The notes under the pieces: generated by a model
What the model saw: the letters and a program-made list of their open reading frames with translations, nothing else
What the model was told of the DNA's origin: nothing
Databases searched by the model: none
Made by a program: the position numbers and the translations under genes
Shown here: one piece after another, positions 1 to 8,847 of the stretch
Layout: every line of letters begins with the position of its first letter
How positions within the stretch are numbered: position 1 is the first letter of the stretch
Assembly: GCA_040756745.1 (NCBI GenBank)
Contig: JBFLYO010000001.1
Span: 1 to 64,000 of the forward strand
Length of the DNA: 64,000 bases
Source of the DNA: JBFLYO01 sp040756745
GTDB lineage: Bacteria; Bacteroidota; Ignavibacteria; UBA10030; UBA6906
Direction: 5' to 3'

Positions 1-1
1 G

Positions 2-2656
2 TTCGCCGCTACCCTCCTGATCTATCTCCTGACACTCGCGCCGACGGTTGTTTTCTGGGACGTGGGTGAGTTCATCGCTGCTGCAAAAATGATGCAGGTG
101 CCCCACCCGCCGGGATCGCCGCTCTTTCTCCTCGGCGCGCGCATAGCAATGATGATCCCGTTTGCCGCTGACCAGGCGGTCCGGGCGCATGCACTGTCGG
201 CGTTCCTGAGCGCGATGGGGATCATGTTCCTCTACCTGGTGATCGTCCGGCTGATTACCAACTTCCGCGGCATTCCCGCGACCACCCTTGACCGCATCAC
301 CGTGTACGGATCGGCCATTGTCGGTGCGCTCTCGCTGGCCGTCAGCACCACCTACTGGGACAACGCGATCGAAGCCGAAGTGTACGGCGCGAGCATGTTC
401 TTCCTCTCCTCCGTAATCTGGCTTGCACTTCGGTGGCTTGATCGCTCGGAAGAAGAGGGAAACGAAAAGTACCTTCTGCTGATCGCCTATCTCATCGGCC
501 TGTCGCTTGGCGTCCACCTGCTGGCGCTGCTTGCGATTTTCCCCGTGTTGATGATCATCTACTTCAAAAAGTATGAAGTGACCTTCAACAGCTTTGCGAT
601 CTTTTCCGTCATCGCATTTGGCGTCTTTGCGGTCGTGTATCCGGGCATCGTCAAGTACGTGCCGGGCATGATGGACGGCGAATGGGGCGGGAAGAAGAGC
701 GAGGTGATTGCCTACATCCCCTGGATTGTGATCGCCCTCGTCTGTTACGGCGTCTATAGTTCGTACAAGAAGCGGCGGAAGATGCTCCATCTTGCCCTGT
801 CGTCCATTCTGCTGATCTTCCTCGGGTACACGACGTATACCTCCGTGATCATCCGTTCGAACGCCAACCCTCCGATGAACGAGAATGATCCGAGCAATCT
901 GGCCCGCCTGACCTCATACCTGGGACGGGAGCAATACGGCACCGCGCCCCTCTTCATGCCCAGGCGCTACAGCCAGGAGCCGCACCAGCAGGAGCAATAC
1001 ACGAAGTACTCCAGCGACATGGACTTCCTGCTTCGCTACCAGCTCAATCACATGTTCTTCCGCTATCTCTTCTGGAACTACATCGGCGCTGCGGGTGACG
1101 CGCAAGACAGCACCTGGTCGGCGCGACAGACATGGGCCGTTCCGTTCCTCATCGGTCTCCTCGGCCTGTATTATCAGTTCAAGAAAGACTGGAAGATGGG
1201 GCTGGTTTTTCTGACCGCGTTCATCATCCTCGGACCCATGCTCGCGCTGTATCAGAACCAGCAGGAGCCGCAACCGCGCGAGCGTGACTACTTCTATGTC
1301 GGTGCGTTCTTTGTCTTCTCGGCCTGGATCGCCATGGGGGTGGCTGCGCTCATCGAATACGCCCGCAGGGGAGTCGCGCAGGCGAACCTCCACACGGCGC
1401 TGGCAGGTGGAGTAGCCGGACTCTGTGTCCTTGCCGTGCCGGCGAATCTCGTGCGTGTGAATTACCACGATCATGACCGGTCGGGCAACTACGTGGCCTG
1501 GGACTACTCCTACAACATGCTCCAGACATGCGAGAAAGACGCAATCCTTTTTACCAACGGGGATAACGACACATTCCCCCTCTGGTATCTGCAGGACGTC
1601 GAAGGTGTGCGGCGCGACGTGCGGATCGTGAACCTGAGTCTGGTGAACACGCCGTGGTACATCCAGCAGATGAAGAACAACCCGTACTACGAGGAGGCGC
1701 AGGCCGTTCCCATCTCGTTTTCCGATTCGCGCATCGCCAACATTCAGCCCCAGATCTGGGAACCGCGGATGGTTGAGATCCCCGTGCCTCCCGACGTCTA
1801 TGCCCGGTACGGGATCACCGACACCTCAATCACGAACGGGAGGAAACTGCAGTGGACGATGCGCAACACTCTGCAGTTCGGGCAGACGCGCGCCATCCGC
1901 GTGCAGGACATCATGGTGCTCGACATTATCCGGACGAACCAGTGGCGGCGCCCCATCTTTTTTGCCGTCACCTGTTCGCCCGACAGCAAGATCGGGCTGG
2001 ACGACTACCTCTGGTTCCAGGGGCTTGCGCAGCGACTTGAACCGCGGAGGGTGTCGCGCGAAGATATGGGGATCGACCCCGGCGTGGTGGAGCAGAATCT
2101 CTTCCATGAGCCGGAGGGCTTTTCCAAAACCCCCCAGTACGGCTACAAGTTCCGACGGGTGAACGACCCGAAAGTGTATTTCGACGAGAACATCACACGC
2201 CTGATGCTCAACCTCCGCTCCGGCTTCATACGGCTCGCGATGTACTACGCAAACGTCGACTCCAACATGGACAAGGCGGCGCAGGCCCTGGACCGGATGG
2301 AATATCTCATACCGCGCAGCAAGGTTCCCATGGGGTGGGAGCTCGAATCCGACCTTGCGAATTTCTATCACCGGATCGGCCGGATCGACAAGTTCAACGA
2401 GCTGGCATCGAGCGTGGAGACCGAGGCCCGCAGGCTGCTTGAGACAGGCCAGTTCTCCCTGAACACCATGTACAACCCCTACAGGGCCCTGATCGACATT
2501 TATGAGCTCCGGAAGGATTACGACAAGGAACTCGAGATTCTGAAGGACCTCCAGTCGCGTTACTACCCCAACGATCCCGGGCTGAAACAGCGGATCGCGG
2601 TCGTTGAGGAGCAGGCACGCAGGGCCGGCCCGCCTCCCAGTCCCCCTGCGCAGTAA
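2..2656 (+). CDS. GT117 / DUF2723 membrane glycosyltransferase (5' truncated)
   Basis: The reading frame is open from the left window edge, so the N-terminus is missing; 884 residues are visible. The first visible part has the DUF2723 signature WDVGEF followed by HPPGSPLF. Many hydrophobic helices fill roughly residues 1-480. A soluble C-terminal half then carries the family motif NGDNDTFPLWY near residue 520, and TPR-like helices close the protein. The family is assigned to GT117 and resembles protein O-mannosyltransferases: an inner-membrane enzyme that would move sugar from a lipid carrier to a periplasmic acceptor. The acceptor cannot be told from sequence. It is followed after 8 bp by a nucleotide-sugar reductase and a glycosyltransferase, consistent with one glycan operon. 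Confidence 0.9.
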   Translation, partial: FAATLLIYLLTLAPTVVFWDVGEFIAAAKMMQVPHPPGSPLFLLGARIAMMIPFAADQAVRAHALSAFLSAMGIMFLYLVIVRLITNFRGIPATTLDRITVYGSAIVGALSLAVSTTYWDNAIEAEVYGASMFFLSSVIWLALRWLDRSEEEGNEKYLLLIAYLIGLSLGVHLLALLAIFPVLMIIYFKKYEVTFNSFAIFSVIAFGVFAVVYPGIVKYVPGMMDGEWGGKKSEVIAYIPWIVIALVCYGVYSSYKKRRKMLHLALSSILLIFLGYTTYTSVIIRSNANPPMNENDPSNLARLTSYLGREQYGTAPLFMPRRYSQEPHQQEQYTKYSSDMDFLLRYQLNHMFFRYLFWNYIGAAGDAQDSTWSARQTWAVPFLIGLLGLYYQFKKDWKMGLVFLTAFIILGPMLALYQNQQEPQPRERDYFYVGAFFVFSAWIAMGVAALIEYARRGVAQANLHTALAGGVAGLCVLAVPANLVRVNYHDHDRSGNYVAWDYSYNMLQTCEKDAILFTNGDNDTFPLWYLQDVEGVRRDVRIVNLSLVNTPWYIQQMKNNPYYEEAQAVPISFSDSRIANIQPQIWEPRMVEIPVPPDVYARYGITDTSITNGRKLQWTMRNTLQFGQTRAIRVQDIMVLDIIRTNQWRRPIFFAVTCSPDSKIGLDDYLWFQGLAQRLEPRRVSREDMGIDPGVVEQNLFHEPEGFSKTPQYGYKFRRVNDPKVYFDENITRLMLNLRSGFIRLAMYYANVDSNMDKAAQALDRMEYLIPRSKVPMGWELESDLANFYHRIGRIDKFNELASSVETEARRLLETGQFSLNTMYNPYRALIDIYELRKDYDKELEILKDLQSRYYPNDPGLKQRIAVVEEQARRAGPPPSPPAQ

Positions 2657-2664
2657 GGTCACGC

Positions 2665-3636
2665 ATGCGTGTACTCGTCACCGGGATTGACGGGTTCGTG
2701 GGAAGTCATGCAGCGGAGTTCTTGCTTGCGGCCGGCAACATTGAGGTGCACGGGACCGTGCTCGATCCGGGGGCGGGCAGGAACCTCGCGCATCTTCGGG
2801 ACAGGGTTCATCTGCATCAGGCGGACGTGGTGGATCAGGCGCGAATCGCGATGCTCTTTGCGGCGATCCGTCCCGACCGCGTTATCCACCTCGCCGGCCA
2901 GGCCTACGTTCCCACATCGCGGAAAGATCCCGCCGGCACGGTTCGCGTGAATGTCATGGGGGGCGTTGCCATCCTTGAGGCGGCGCGCCTCTTTCAGGAG
3001 CAAACAGGGACGGACATCCGGATCCTCCTGGTCAGCTCCGGCGAAACCTACGGTGCAAACCCACCTCCCCCGGTGACCGAAGACCATCCCCTCCGTCCCC
3101 TCAATCCATACGCGGCGAGCAAGGCCTGCCTCGACCTCATCGGTCGCGAATATCGCCGCTCGTTCGGGATGCGCGTGACGGTCGCACGTCCGTTCAACCA
3201 TGCCGGGCCGAGGCAAAGCCCGATCTTCGTCGCCTCCGATTTTGGCCGCCAGTTTGCGAGCATCGCAGAGGGGATTGCCGAACCGACCATCCGAGCCGGT
3301 AACCTGGAGGCGCGGCGCGATTTCACCGATGTCCGTGACGTGGTGCGCGCGTACTGGGTCATCCTCGGCGACACGTCGGATCACGATGTGTTCAATGTCT
3401 GCTCGGGGCAGGTGTTCGCCGTCGGCGAGGTGATCAGGATGTATGAAGACGTCACAGGCATCCGCGTGAAGGTGAGGTCGGAACCGGTGCGCGCGCGGCC
3501 GCACGACATTCCCTACCTTGCAGGCGATTTCTCTCGACTCCGGGAAGCCACGGGATGGTCTCCGACCATCCCGCTGCAACAGACGCTGGCTGACGTTTTC
3601 GCGTACTGGCGTGCGGAGATCGCCGCCCCCCGATGA
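2665..3636 (+). CDS. NAD-dependent epimerase/dehydratase, GDP-6-deoxy-D-mannose reductase-like
   Basis: A 323-residue extended short-chain dehydrogenase. The Rossmann motif GIDGFVGSH is at residues 7-15, the SSGETYG strand at 124-130, and the catalytic pair Y149/K153 lies in PYAASK. Its overall pattern, including SSGETYG, the N-terminal GxxGFVG and a C-terminal RPHDIPYL segment, resembles Rmd (GDP-4-dehydro-6-deoxymannose reductase), which makes GDP-D-rhamnose. GDP-mannose 4,6-dehydratase or another sugar 4-epimerase are alternatives. The stop overlaps the next start (ATGA), so it is translationally coupled to the GT4 enzyme and probably supplies its donor sugar. Confidence 0.85.
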   Translation: MRVLVTGIDGFVGSHAAEFLLAAGNIEVHGTVLDPGAGRNLAHLRDRVHLHQADVVDQARIAMLFAAIRPDRVIHLAGQAYVPTSRKDPAGTVRVNVMGGVAILEAARLFQEQTGTDIRILLVSSGETYGANPPPPVTEDHPLRPLNPYAASKACLDLIGREYRRSFGMRVTVARPFNHAGPRQSPIFVASDFGRQFASIAEGIAEPTIRAGNLEARRDFTDVRDVVRAYWVILGDTSDHDVFNVCSGQVFAVGEVIRMYEDVTGIRVKVRSEPVRARPHDIPYLAGDFSRLREATGWSPTIPLQQTLADVFAYWRAEIAAPR

Positions 3637-4760
3637 ACATTCTGGTCGTCAATTGGCAGGACAGGACGCATCCGGATGCCGGCGGGGCAGAAGTCCATTT
3701 CCAGGAGATCTTTGCCCGCATCGCGAATCGGGGCCATCAGGTCACCCTCTGTTGTTGTGCGTATCCTGGTGCCCGGAAGCGCGAGACGATCCAGGGCATC
3801 GAGGTGATCCGCCGCGGTTCGCGGGCGCTGTTCAATTTTCGTTTCCCTGTCGTGTATCTCACTCAGCTGCGCGATAGGAAGTTCGATGTCGTGGTCGAGG
3901 ACCTGAACAAGGTCCCCTTTTTCACTCCCCTCTTTGTCCGCCGGCCTCTCGCAGGAATCGCCCATCATCTGTTTGGCCGGAGCATTTTCCGAGAAACCCG
4001 ATCACCCGCCGCGGCGTATGTGTACTGGATGGAGCGGGCAGCGACGGCGTTCTACCGCCGCCGGATTCCCTTTATGGTCGTCTCGCCGAGCACGCGCGAT
4101 GAATTCATCTCCCGCGGCTTCAGGCCCGACCGCCTGGCCGTTGTCCATAACTGCGTCGACCACGCGAGGTACGTTCCCGGACCGGAGAAGAGCGCCACGC
4201 CGCTCGTCGGATATTTCGGCCGTCTGAAGCGGTACAAAAGCGTGGATACCCTCCTTCATGCGCTCCCCGCCGTGTTGACACGCGTCCCGGACCTCAAGAT
4301 CGTGATAGCGGGGGAGGGTGATGACCGTCCCAGGCTGGAGTCAATGGCGCAGGCCCGGGGGATCGCGTCCGCCATCCAGTTCACCGGCTATCTCTCCGAA
4401 AAAGCAAAGGTGAACCTCCTCCAACGGATGTGGTTCAAGGTGGCGACGTCTTCGAAGGAAGGGTGGGGATTGACGATCATCGAGGCAAATGCCTGTGGGA
4501 CGCCGGCGATTGCCAGCGACGTGCCCGGTCTCCGCGATGCGGTGAAGGACAACGAGACGGGTCTTCTCTATCCGTACGGCGATGCGGATGCGCTGACTGC
4601 CCGGATGCTGTTGCTGCTCCAGGACGGGGAACTCCGCGATCGGCTCTCGGCGAACGCGATGAGGTGGGCGAAGGAATTCGACTGGGAGAACGCGGCCGGG
4701 AAAACCCTGGACTTCCTCACCCGTGTTGCCGCAGGGGAATTCCACTCTCCCCGCCACTGA
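3633..4760 (+). CDS. Glycosyltransferase family 4
   Basis: A 375-residue GT-B fold enzyme. The N-terminal domain opens with MNILVVNWQDRTHPDAGGAE, the glycine-rich start typical of GT4 enzymes. The C-terminal half has GYFGRLKRYKSVDTLLHAL and the nucleotide-sugar segment EGWGLTIIEANACGTPA, which holds the conserved Glu residues. It should transfer a sugar from a nucleotide donor to a growing cytoplasmic glycan; acceptor and linkage are not visible. It overlaps the preceding reductase by 4 bp and ends 8 bp before a convergent gene, closing this operon. Confidence 0.92.
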   Translation: MNILVVNWQDRTHPDAGGAEVHFQEIFARIANRGHQVTLCCCAYPGARKRETIQGIEVIRRGSRALFNFRFPVVYLTQLRDRKFDVVVEDLNKVPFFTPLFVRRPLAGIAHHLFGRSIFRETRSPAAAYVYWMERAATAFYRRRIPFMVVSPSTRDEFISRGFRPDRLAVVHNCVDHARYVPGPEKSATPLVGYFGRLKRYKSVDTLLHALPAVLTRVPDLKIVIAGEGDDRPRLESMAQARGIASAIQFTGYLSEKAKVNLLQRMWFKVATSSKEGWGLTIIEANACGTPAIASDVPGLRDAVKDNETGLLYPYGDADALTARMLLLLQDGELRDRLSANAMRWAKEFDWENAAGKTLDFLTRVAAGEFHSPRH

Positions 4761-4768
4761 CCAGCAGG

Positions 4769-5245
4769 TCAACCGCGCATCAACCGCTTCAGGAGCTGGA
4801 TCTGACCTGCGTGGTAGAGGTCGTGTGAAGCGATGCCCCTGATGAGGTATTCGTGCGTGGTGCCGCCGCTGCGGATCCTCCGGGGGAGCATCCCCGCTCG
4901 AAGCCCGCTGATGGCTTCCCGCATCGCGTGGTGCTCCCTTCCGAGCAGGGCGACATCCTCTTCCCATGCGTCGTCCGGCAGCGCCCCGATCCGAGGGAAC
5001 CAGTTACTCCCTTTCAGCGCAAATGACCCGCGCTTCTCCCCGAGGATGCGCCGCCGTGCGGCGTATTTCCAGTAGGCCACGTGGACCACGATTTCCCAGA
5101 TGTTGTGGCGACCGCGTCCGGGGCGCCACGCGGCCTCCCGCGCTGTCAGCCCCCGTATGCTTCCACGGAAGTTTGTTCCGTGCCACGCCTTCTTGTCGTA
5201 GGCTTCATCGACCAGGTCCAGGAGCAACCGCACTTCAGCGTCCAT
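4769..5245 (-). CDS. DinB-like metal-binding four-helix protein
   Basis: A 158-residue protein with the DinB/YfiT layout: His55 in the helix VHVAYW and a C-terminal HxxxH (His141, His145) in SHDLYHAGQ, which together make the usual divalent-metal triad. Members are thiol transferases or stress proteins of mostly unknown substrate. The ATG at 5245 is preferred because GGGAG lies just upstream; a TTG at 5257 would overlap the LOG gene further. It is last in the ispE-TonB-LOG-DinB run and converges with the GT4 gene. A specific reaction cannot be assigned. Confidence 0.8.
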   Translation of the reverse strand: MDAEVRLLLDLVDEAYDKKAWHGTNFRGSIRGLTAREAAWRPGRGRHNIWEIVVHVAYWKYAARRRILGEKRGSFALKGSNWFPRIGALPDDAWEEDVALLGREHHAMREAISGLRAGMLPRRIRSGGTTHEYLIRGIASHDLYHAGQIQLLKRLMRG

Positions 5246-5786
5246 GGGGACTCCCAAGATGTTGTGTCAGGATTGTGATGCACGATTCGACATCTGGAGC
5301 GATGCGTACATACCGGGTACAGTGTTCCTTCCCCTCCCAGGCCAGCTCATCGCGCAGGGTGGCGATTACTCCGTTCCAGAAGTCCCCCAGAGCAATCGCG
5401 GGCCGTTCGGGCATGAGCCCTTTGTTCATCATCTCCCAGACGGCGGCGAGCTCAAGCAGAGTGCCGGTCCCTCCCTTCAGGATGACGTAGGCATCGCCCA
5501 GTTCCACCAGCCGATTCAGCCGGTCGAACAACGTGGGCCGCTCGTCGACCTCCACGATCCACCGGTTTGCTTCTCTGGCCCCGAACGCGTTCACGGTCAC
5601 TCCGATCGTGTGTCCTCCTGCCTCCCTGGCGCCGCGGGCCGTCGCCTCCATGATGCCGCCATAGCCGCCGTTGCAGACCACAAAACCGGCTGAGGCAAGA
5701 GCGGTGCCGAGCTGCCTTGCCTCGTCGTATTCCATTTCGCCAGGCCGTGGACGAGAACTGCCGAAGACAGTGACGACCCGCCTCAA
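5235..5786 (-). CDS. LOG-family Rossmann protein (TIGR00725/00730-like)
   Basis: A 183-residue protein with the lysine-decarboxylase-like fold. It has VTVFGSSRP at the start, GGYGGIMEA in the middle and GGTGTLLEL near residue 110. The classical nucleotide-binding motif of cytokinin-activating LOG enzymes is PGGxGTxxE; here the first residue is Lys (KGGTGTLLE), so phosphoribohydrolase activity on cytokinin-like nucleotides is possible but unproven. The TTG start at 5786 overlaps the upstream stop as TTGA and has TGGGAG about 9 nt upstream; a TTG at 5801 lacks such a site. The gene overlaps the TonB receptor gene and the DinB gene, which suggests one transcript. Confidence 0.85.
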   Translation of the reverse strand: MRRVVTVFGSSRPRPGEMEYDEARQLGTALASAGFVVCNGGYGGIMEATARGAREAGGHTIGVTVNAFGAREANRWIVEVDERPTLFDRLNRLVELGDAYVILKGGTGTLLELAAVWEMMNKGLMPERPAIALGDFWNGVIATLRDELAWEGKEHCTRYVRIAPDVESCITILTQHLGSPHGR

Positions 5787-7804
5787 TTCATGAACTCCCA
5801 AGCAATGCCGAAACGAAGCGCACGTTCACCCGCCGGGTAGTAGGGCGTGCCGTACCACCGGACGTCGGGGAGGTTTTCCCACATGAAGTGAACATAGGCA
5901 TCGCCGATGTGCGCTATGAGGAAGAAATCCACCGTGCCCGTCGTGCCCAGCGCCGGCCCAACGGAGGGAACATAGGCAATTACCTCGGGGTTGAAGGCAA
6001 GGCCCTCGTGTGCGAAGGCGAACGACCCTTTGAACCCTGCCTTCAATTCGAGCCGGTCCTTCAGCAGCCTGTGCCAGAAATATACGCCGCCGCTCCCGGC
6101 AAGTTTCGGGTAATCATCCAGCCGTTCTCCGCCCGAGGTGCGAAGCAGGTACTGCGCCGTTCCCTCGACGGCGATGTACCAGAAGCGGAGGTCGACTCTC
6201 GCGCTGATGCCGTTGGAGAACAGCGCGGCCCCGTTGCCGAACCGGAGCGCGGGGAAGGGGGAACTCAGACCGGTCAATGGCGATATGGTGATGGGATCCA
6301 CCACCGTGCGATGAAAAAACGAAATCCGCAGACCTCCCGCCGGACCCGCATCAAGCGCAATCCCGGCTTCCGCCACGCGATGGGTCTCGGCAACAGGTTT
6401 TACCGTGCGCGCAACGGTCGAATCGACCCAGAACAGTTCCTGGAAGGTCGGCACCCGGCGGGAAATGGAGAGGCCGCCGAAGACGCTCAGTCCTTCAAAC
6501 AGTCGCAGCGTTCCGTCGGCGCCGAGGCCGACGTAGTCTCGATCCCGGTACCGCTGATACCTGCCAAATCCTGCCAGGCTCCATGGGCTTCCAGGAAGCA
6601 GCTCCTCCTTCACCCAGACTGCGCCGGTCGTCCGGCGAATTCTCCCGAGGTTCGGACTCCCCTCCACCTGGCGGAGCTCAAGTGAAGCGCCCGCATCCAG
6701 GCGATGAAACTCGCTCTGGAGGTTTTGCGTGAAGTGAAGCCCCATCCATGATGAGGCATGATCGGAGCTGATGAACACGCCGTTGGGGAACGGCCGGTTC
6801 TCTTCGTCGCGGTATTGCCGGAGGAACCCGGAATAGTAGAGGGTAAGCGACGTGACGTTCGCAGTGTCTCCCATGAACGTCCCCACGATCGACAGGTCGA
6901 GATCGTGGCGGGAGATCTTCTCGTAGGAATCCGTGTTCTTCACGACGGTCTGGATCCGGTCGAACGCCCTCGACGAGCCCGATGCGATGAGGTCCACCCC
7001 CCCGTTGAGCCCGGTCTGCGTCGATGTGTAGTAGTGCGCCAGGATAACATTCAGGTCGGGCGAGAGCGCGATGCGGATTTTGCTCCGCGCGTTCCAGCCG
7101 TCGTACACACTGTTGGCATATCTCCCGTCAGTCGCCTGATGCTGGAATCCGAACGTGAGATTGACGTGGCGGGAAATATTCTGGCTGAACGTGCCGTCGG
7201 TGTACGCGTAGCCGTACGCCCCCTCGGAGTAATCGAGCTTGGTGAACGGTTTGTTGCTGTTATAGTTCTTTGTGACGATGTTGACCGACCCCCCGGCGCT
7301 GTTGAGGGCATACAGGAAGGCCCGCGGCCCGCTCACCACTTCGATCCTGTCCGCATACTCCGGGGTGATCCCGTACAGATTGTAAATCCCCGACGCAGGG
7401 TCGTTCATCAGCCGGCCATTCATGAGGACGGCGATGGATCGCCAGTCCGACCCGCCGAATGTCAACTGACTGTACTGCCCTTCGCTGTGCTGATCACGGA
7501 CATACGCTCCCGGGAACGTCGCGAGGATATCCCCGGCGTACCGATAGTCGAGCCAGTGCAGGTTTTCGCGGGTCCTGTACGAAGGGGGATCGATATGACG
7601 ATCGAGCGAACCGACAAGCGAAGGCGAGGTCATGCGTGTCGTGTCCGGCGCGGCAGTTGTATCTCTTCCGGCCGCTATCGAGTCGGCGGGGGATTGCCCT
7701 GCTGAGTGCTCGGCGGCAGGGGCGCCGGACATTCGTCCGAAGGGAACACTGAAGACGAAGGTGAAGGCGAGTGCCGCGAGTGGGCGTTGGCAGAGGGGGA
7801 GCAT
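5783..7804 (-). CDS. TonB-dependent outer-membrane receptor
   Basis: A 673-residue protein. An N-terminal signal sequence (MLPLCQRPLAALAFTFVFSV) precedes a Ser/Thr/Ala-rich linker. A plug domain follows, with NGRLMNDPASG and the stretch RIEVVSGPRAFLYALNSAGG at about residues 170-190. The rest is a long aromatic-rich beta-barrel ending in WEFMN. Such receptors take up chelated metals, vitamins or glycans using ExbBD-TonB energy; none of those partners nor a substrate gene is nearby, so the ligand is unknown. The start is uncertain: ATG 7804 was chosen because longer forms would run into ispE; GTG 7837 is an alternative. Confidence 0.88.
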   Translation of the reverse strand: MLPLCQRPLAALAFTFVFSVPFGRMSGAPAAEHSAGQSPADSIAAGRDTTAAPDTTRMTSPSLVGSLDRHIDPPSYRTRENLHWLDYRYAGDILATFPGAYVRDQHSEGQYSQLTFGGSDWRSIAVLMNGRLMNDPASGIYNLYGITPEYADRIEVVSGPRAFLYALNSAGGSVNIVTKNYNSNKPFTKLDYSEGAYGYAYTDGTFSQNISRHVNLTFGFQHQATDGRYANSVYDGWNARSKIRIALSPDLNVILAHYYTSTQTGLNGGVDLIASGSSRAFDRIQTVVKNTDSYEKISRHDLDLSIVGTFMGDTANVTSLTLYYSGFLRQYRDEENRPFPNGVFISSDHASSWMGLHFTQNLQSEFHRLDAGASLELRQVEGSPNLGRIRRTTGAVWVKEELLPGSPWSLAGFGRYQRYRDRDYVGLGADGTLRLFEGLSVFGGLSISRRVPTFQELFWVDSTVARTVKPVAETHRVAEAGIALDAGPAGGLRISFFHRTVVDPITISPLTGLSSPFPALRFGNGAALFSNGISARVDLRFWYIAVEGTAQYLLRTSGGERLDDYPKLAGSGGVYFWHRLLKDRLELKAGFKGSFAFAHEGLAFNPEVIAYVPSVGPALGTTGTVDFFLIAHIGDAYVHFMWENLPDVRWYGTPYYPAGERALRFGIAWEFMN

Positions 7805-7868
7805 CAGGAGCCGGGAGGGGAGAGGTCGCAGGTCCACGTTGACTGTGTTGGGGAGGGAGTCGATGTCG

Positions 7869-8732
7869 TCACGGAACAAAATGAGGCGGGGTCTCAAATG
7901 CCCTGTACCCCTTTGCCCGGAACTCCCGTGCGATTCCTTCGGCGGCGTCTGAGTCCCGAAAGAGGCCGTACACGGATGATCCACTTCCCGACATAGCCGC
8001 TGCAACAGCCCCGCGGGCGAGGAACGCATGTTTGAGCTCGGCGACCTCCGGATACTCCGCAGTCACGACCGGTTCAAAATCGTTTGCAAGGGCCTCAGCA
8101 AGGAGTGCGTGGTCGGTCATTCCCTCTGTCACGGCGGCCCTGAGGCTGCCGTCGGTCCGCTCCCGCGCAGTCACTCGTGCGTATGCCCACGCCGTCGACA
8201 CATGGATGTTAGGATAGCAGACACAGATCGCATACGGGACATCGAACCGAAAGTGTTGGAGCTGCTCGCCGCGACCCTGCGCCACTGCAGTCCCCTCGCC
8301 GAGGAAGTAGGGCACGTCCGCACCGACCCGCAGGGCAAGTTCCCGCAGCAGCCGTTCACCCGCTGGGACTCCCCACAGGCCCGGGAGGGCGCGCAGCACC
8401 GATGCTGCATCGGAGCTCCCTCCGCCAAGGCCGGCGCCCACGGGGATCCGCTTTGATACCCTGCAATGCACTCCCTCCTGCACGCCGAAATGTTCTTTGA
8501 AAACCATCGCGGCCCTGTAACAGGTGTTCGAGGGGTCGCCGGGTGCAGTGGGATCGGTTGAATCCACCCGAATCTCCGGCGCGGGACGGAGCGTGATCTC
8601 GTCGAACAGGTGAATGCGGTGGAGCACCGTTTCGATATCGTGATATCCGTCGGGGCGCTTTCGCAGCACGCGGAGCCCGAGGTTGATCTTCGCGTACCCG
8701 CGGATCATTATGCGTGATGATGAAGCTGCCAT
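7869..8732 (-). CDS. ispE: 4-diphosphocytidyl-2-C-methyl-D-erythritol kinase
   Basis: A 287-residue GHMP kinase that phosphorylates CDP-methylerythritol in the MEP pathway to isoprenoids (undecaprenyl phosphate, quinones). Seen: GYAKINLGL near the N-terminus, then PDGYH, and the phosphate-binding motif PVGAGLGGGSSDAA, then the third GHMP motif AAAMSGSGSSVYGLF. The start at ATG 8732 is supported by a promoter whose predicted transcription start lies about 2 nt upstream, giving an apparently leaderless message; ATG 8708 is the alternative. It is transcribed divergently from kdsA. Confidence 0.95.
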   Translation of the reverse strand: MAASSSRIMIRGYAKINLGLRVLRKRPDGYHDIETVLHRIHLFDEITLRPAPEIRVDSTDPTAPGDPSNTCYRAAMVFKEHFGVQEGVHCRVSKRIPVGAGLGGGSSDAASVLRALPGLWGVPAGERLLRELALRVGADVPYFLGEGTAVAQGRGEQLQHFRFDVPYAICVCYPNIHVSTAWAYARVTARERTDGSLRAAVTEGMTDHALLAEALANDFEPVVTAEYPEVAELKHAFLARGAVAAAMSGSGSSVYGLFRDSDAAEGIAREFRAKGYRAFETPPHFVP

Positions 8733-8740
8733 GGTGCTCA

Positions 8741-8769
8741 AATATACGTCCGATTCGGTGTGAAAGCAA
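8741..8769 (-). promoter_or_regulatory. ispE promoter
   Basis: On the minus strand, -35 TTGCTT (8769-8764) and -10 TATATT (8746-8741) are separated by exactly 17 nt. The predicted transcription start is near 8734, two bases before the ispE ATG, so the message would be leaderless if that ATG is used. Confidence 0.65.
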
Positions 8770-8781
8770 AGGGAGCTCGTT

Positions 8782-8810
8782 TTGATTGTCACTCCGGTTT
8801 TTTGTATCAT
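8782..8810 (+). promoter_or_regulatory. kdsA promoter
   Basis: -35 TTGATT (8782-8787), 17-nt spacer, -10 TATCAT (8805-8810). The predicted start is near 8817 and gives a leader of about 31 nt carrying GAGGAG before the kdsA ATG. It sits back to back with the ispE promoter. Confidence 0.65.
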
Positions 8811-8847
8811 GAATGATTGAACGCGACGGAGTTCACGAGGAGACCGC

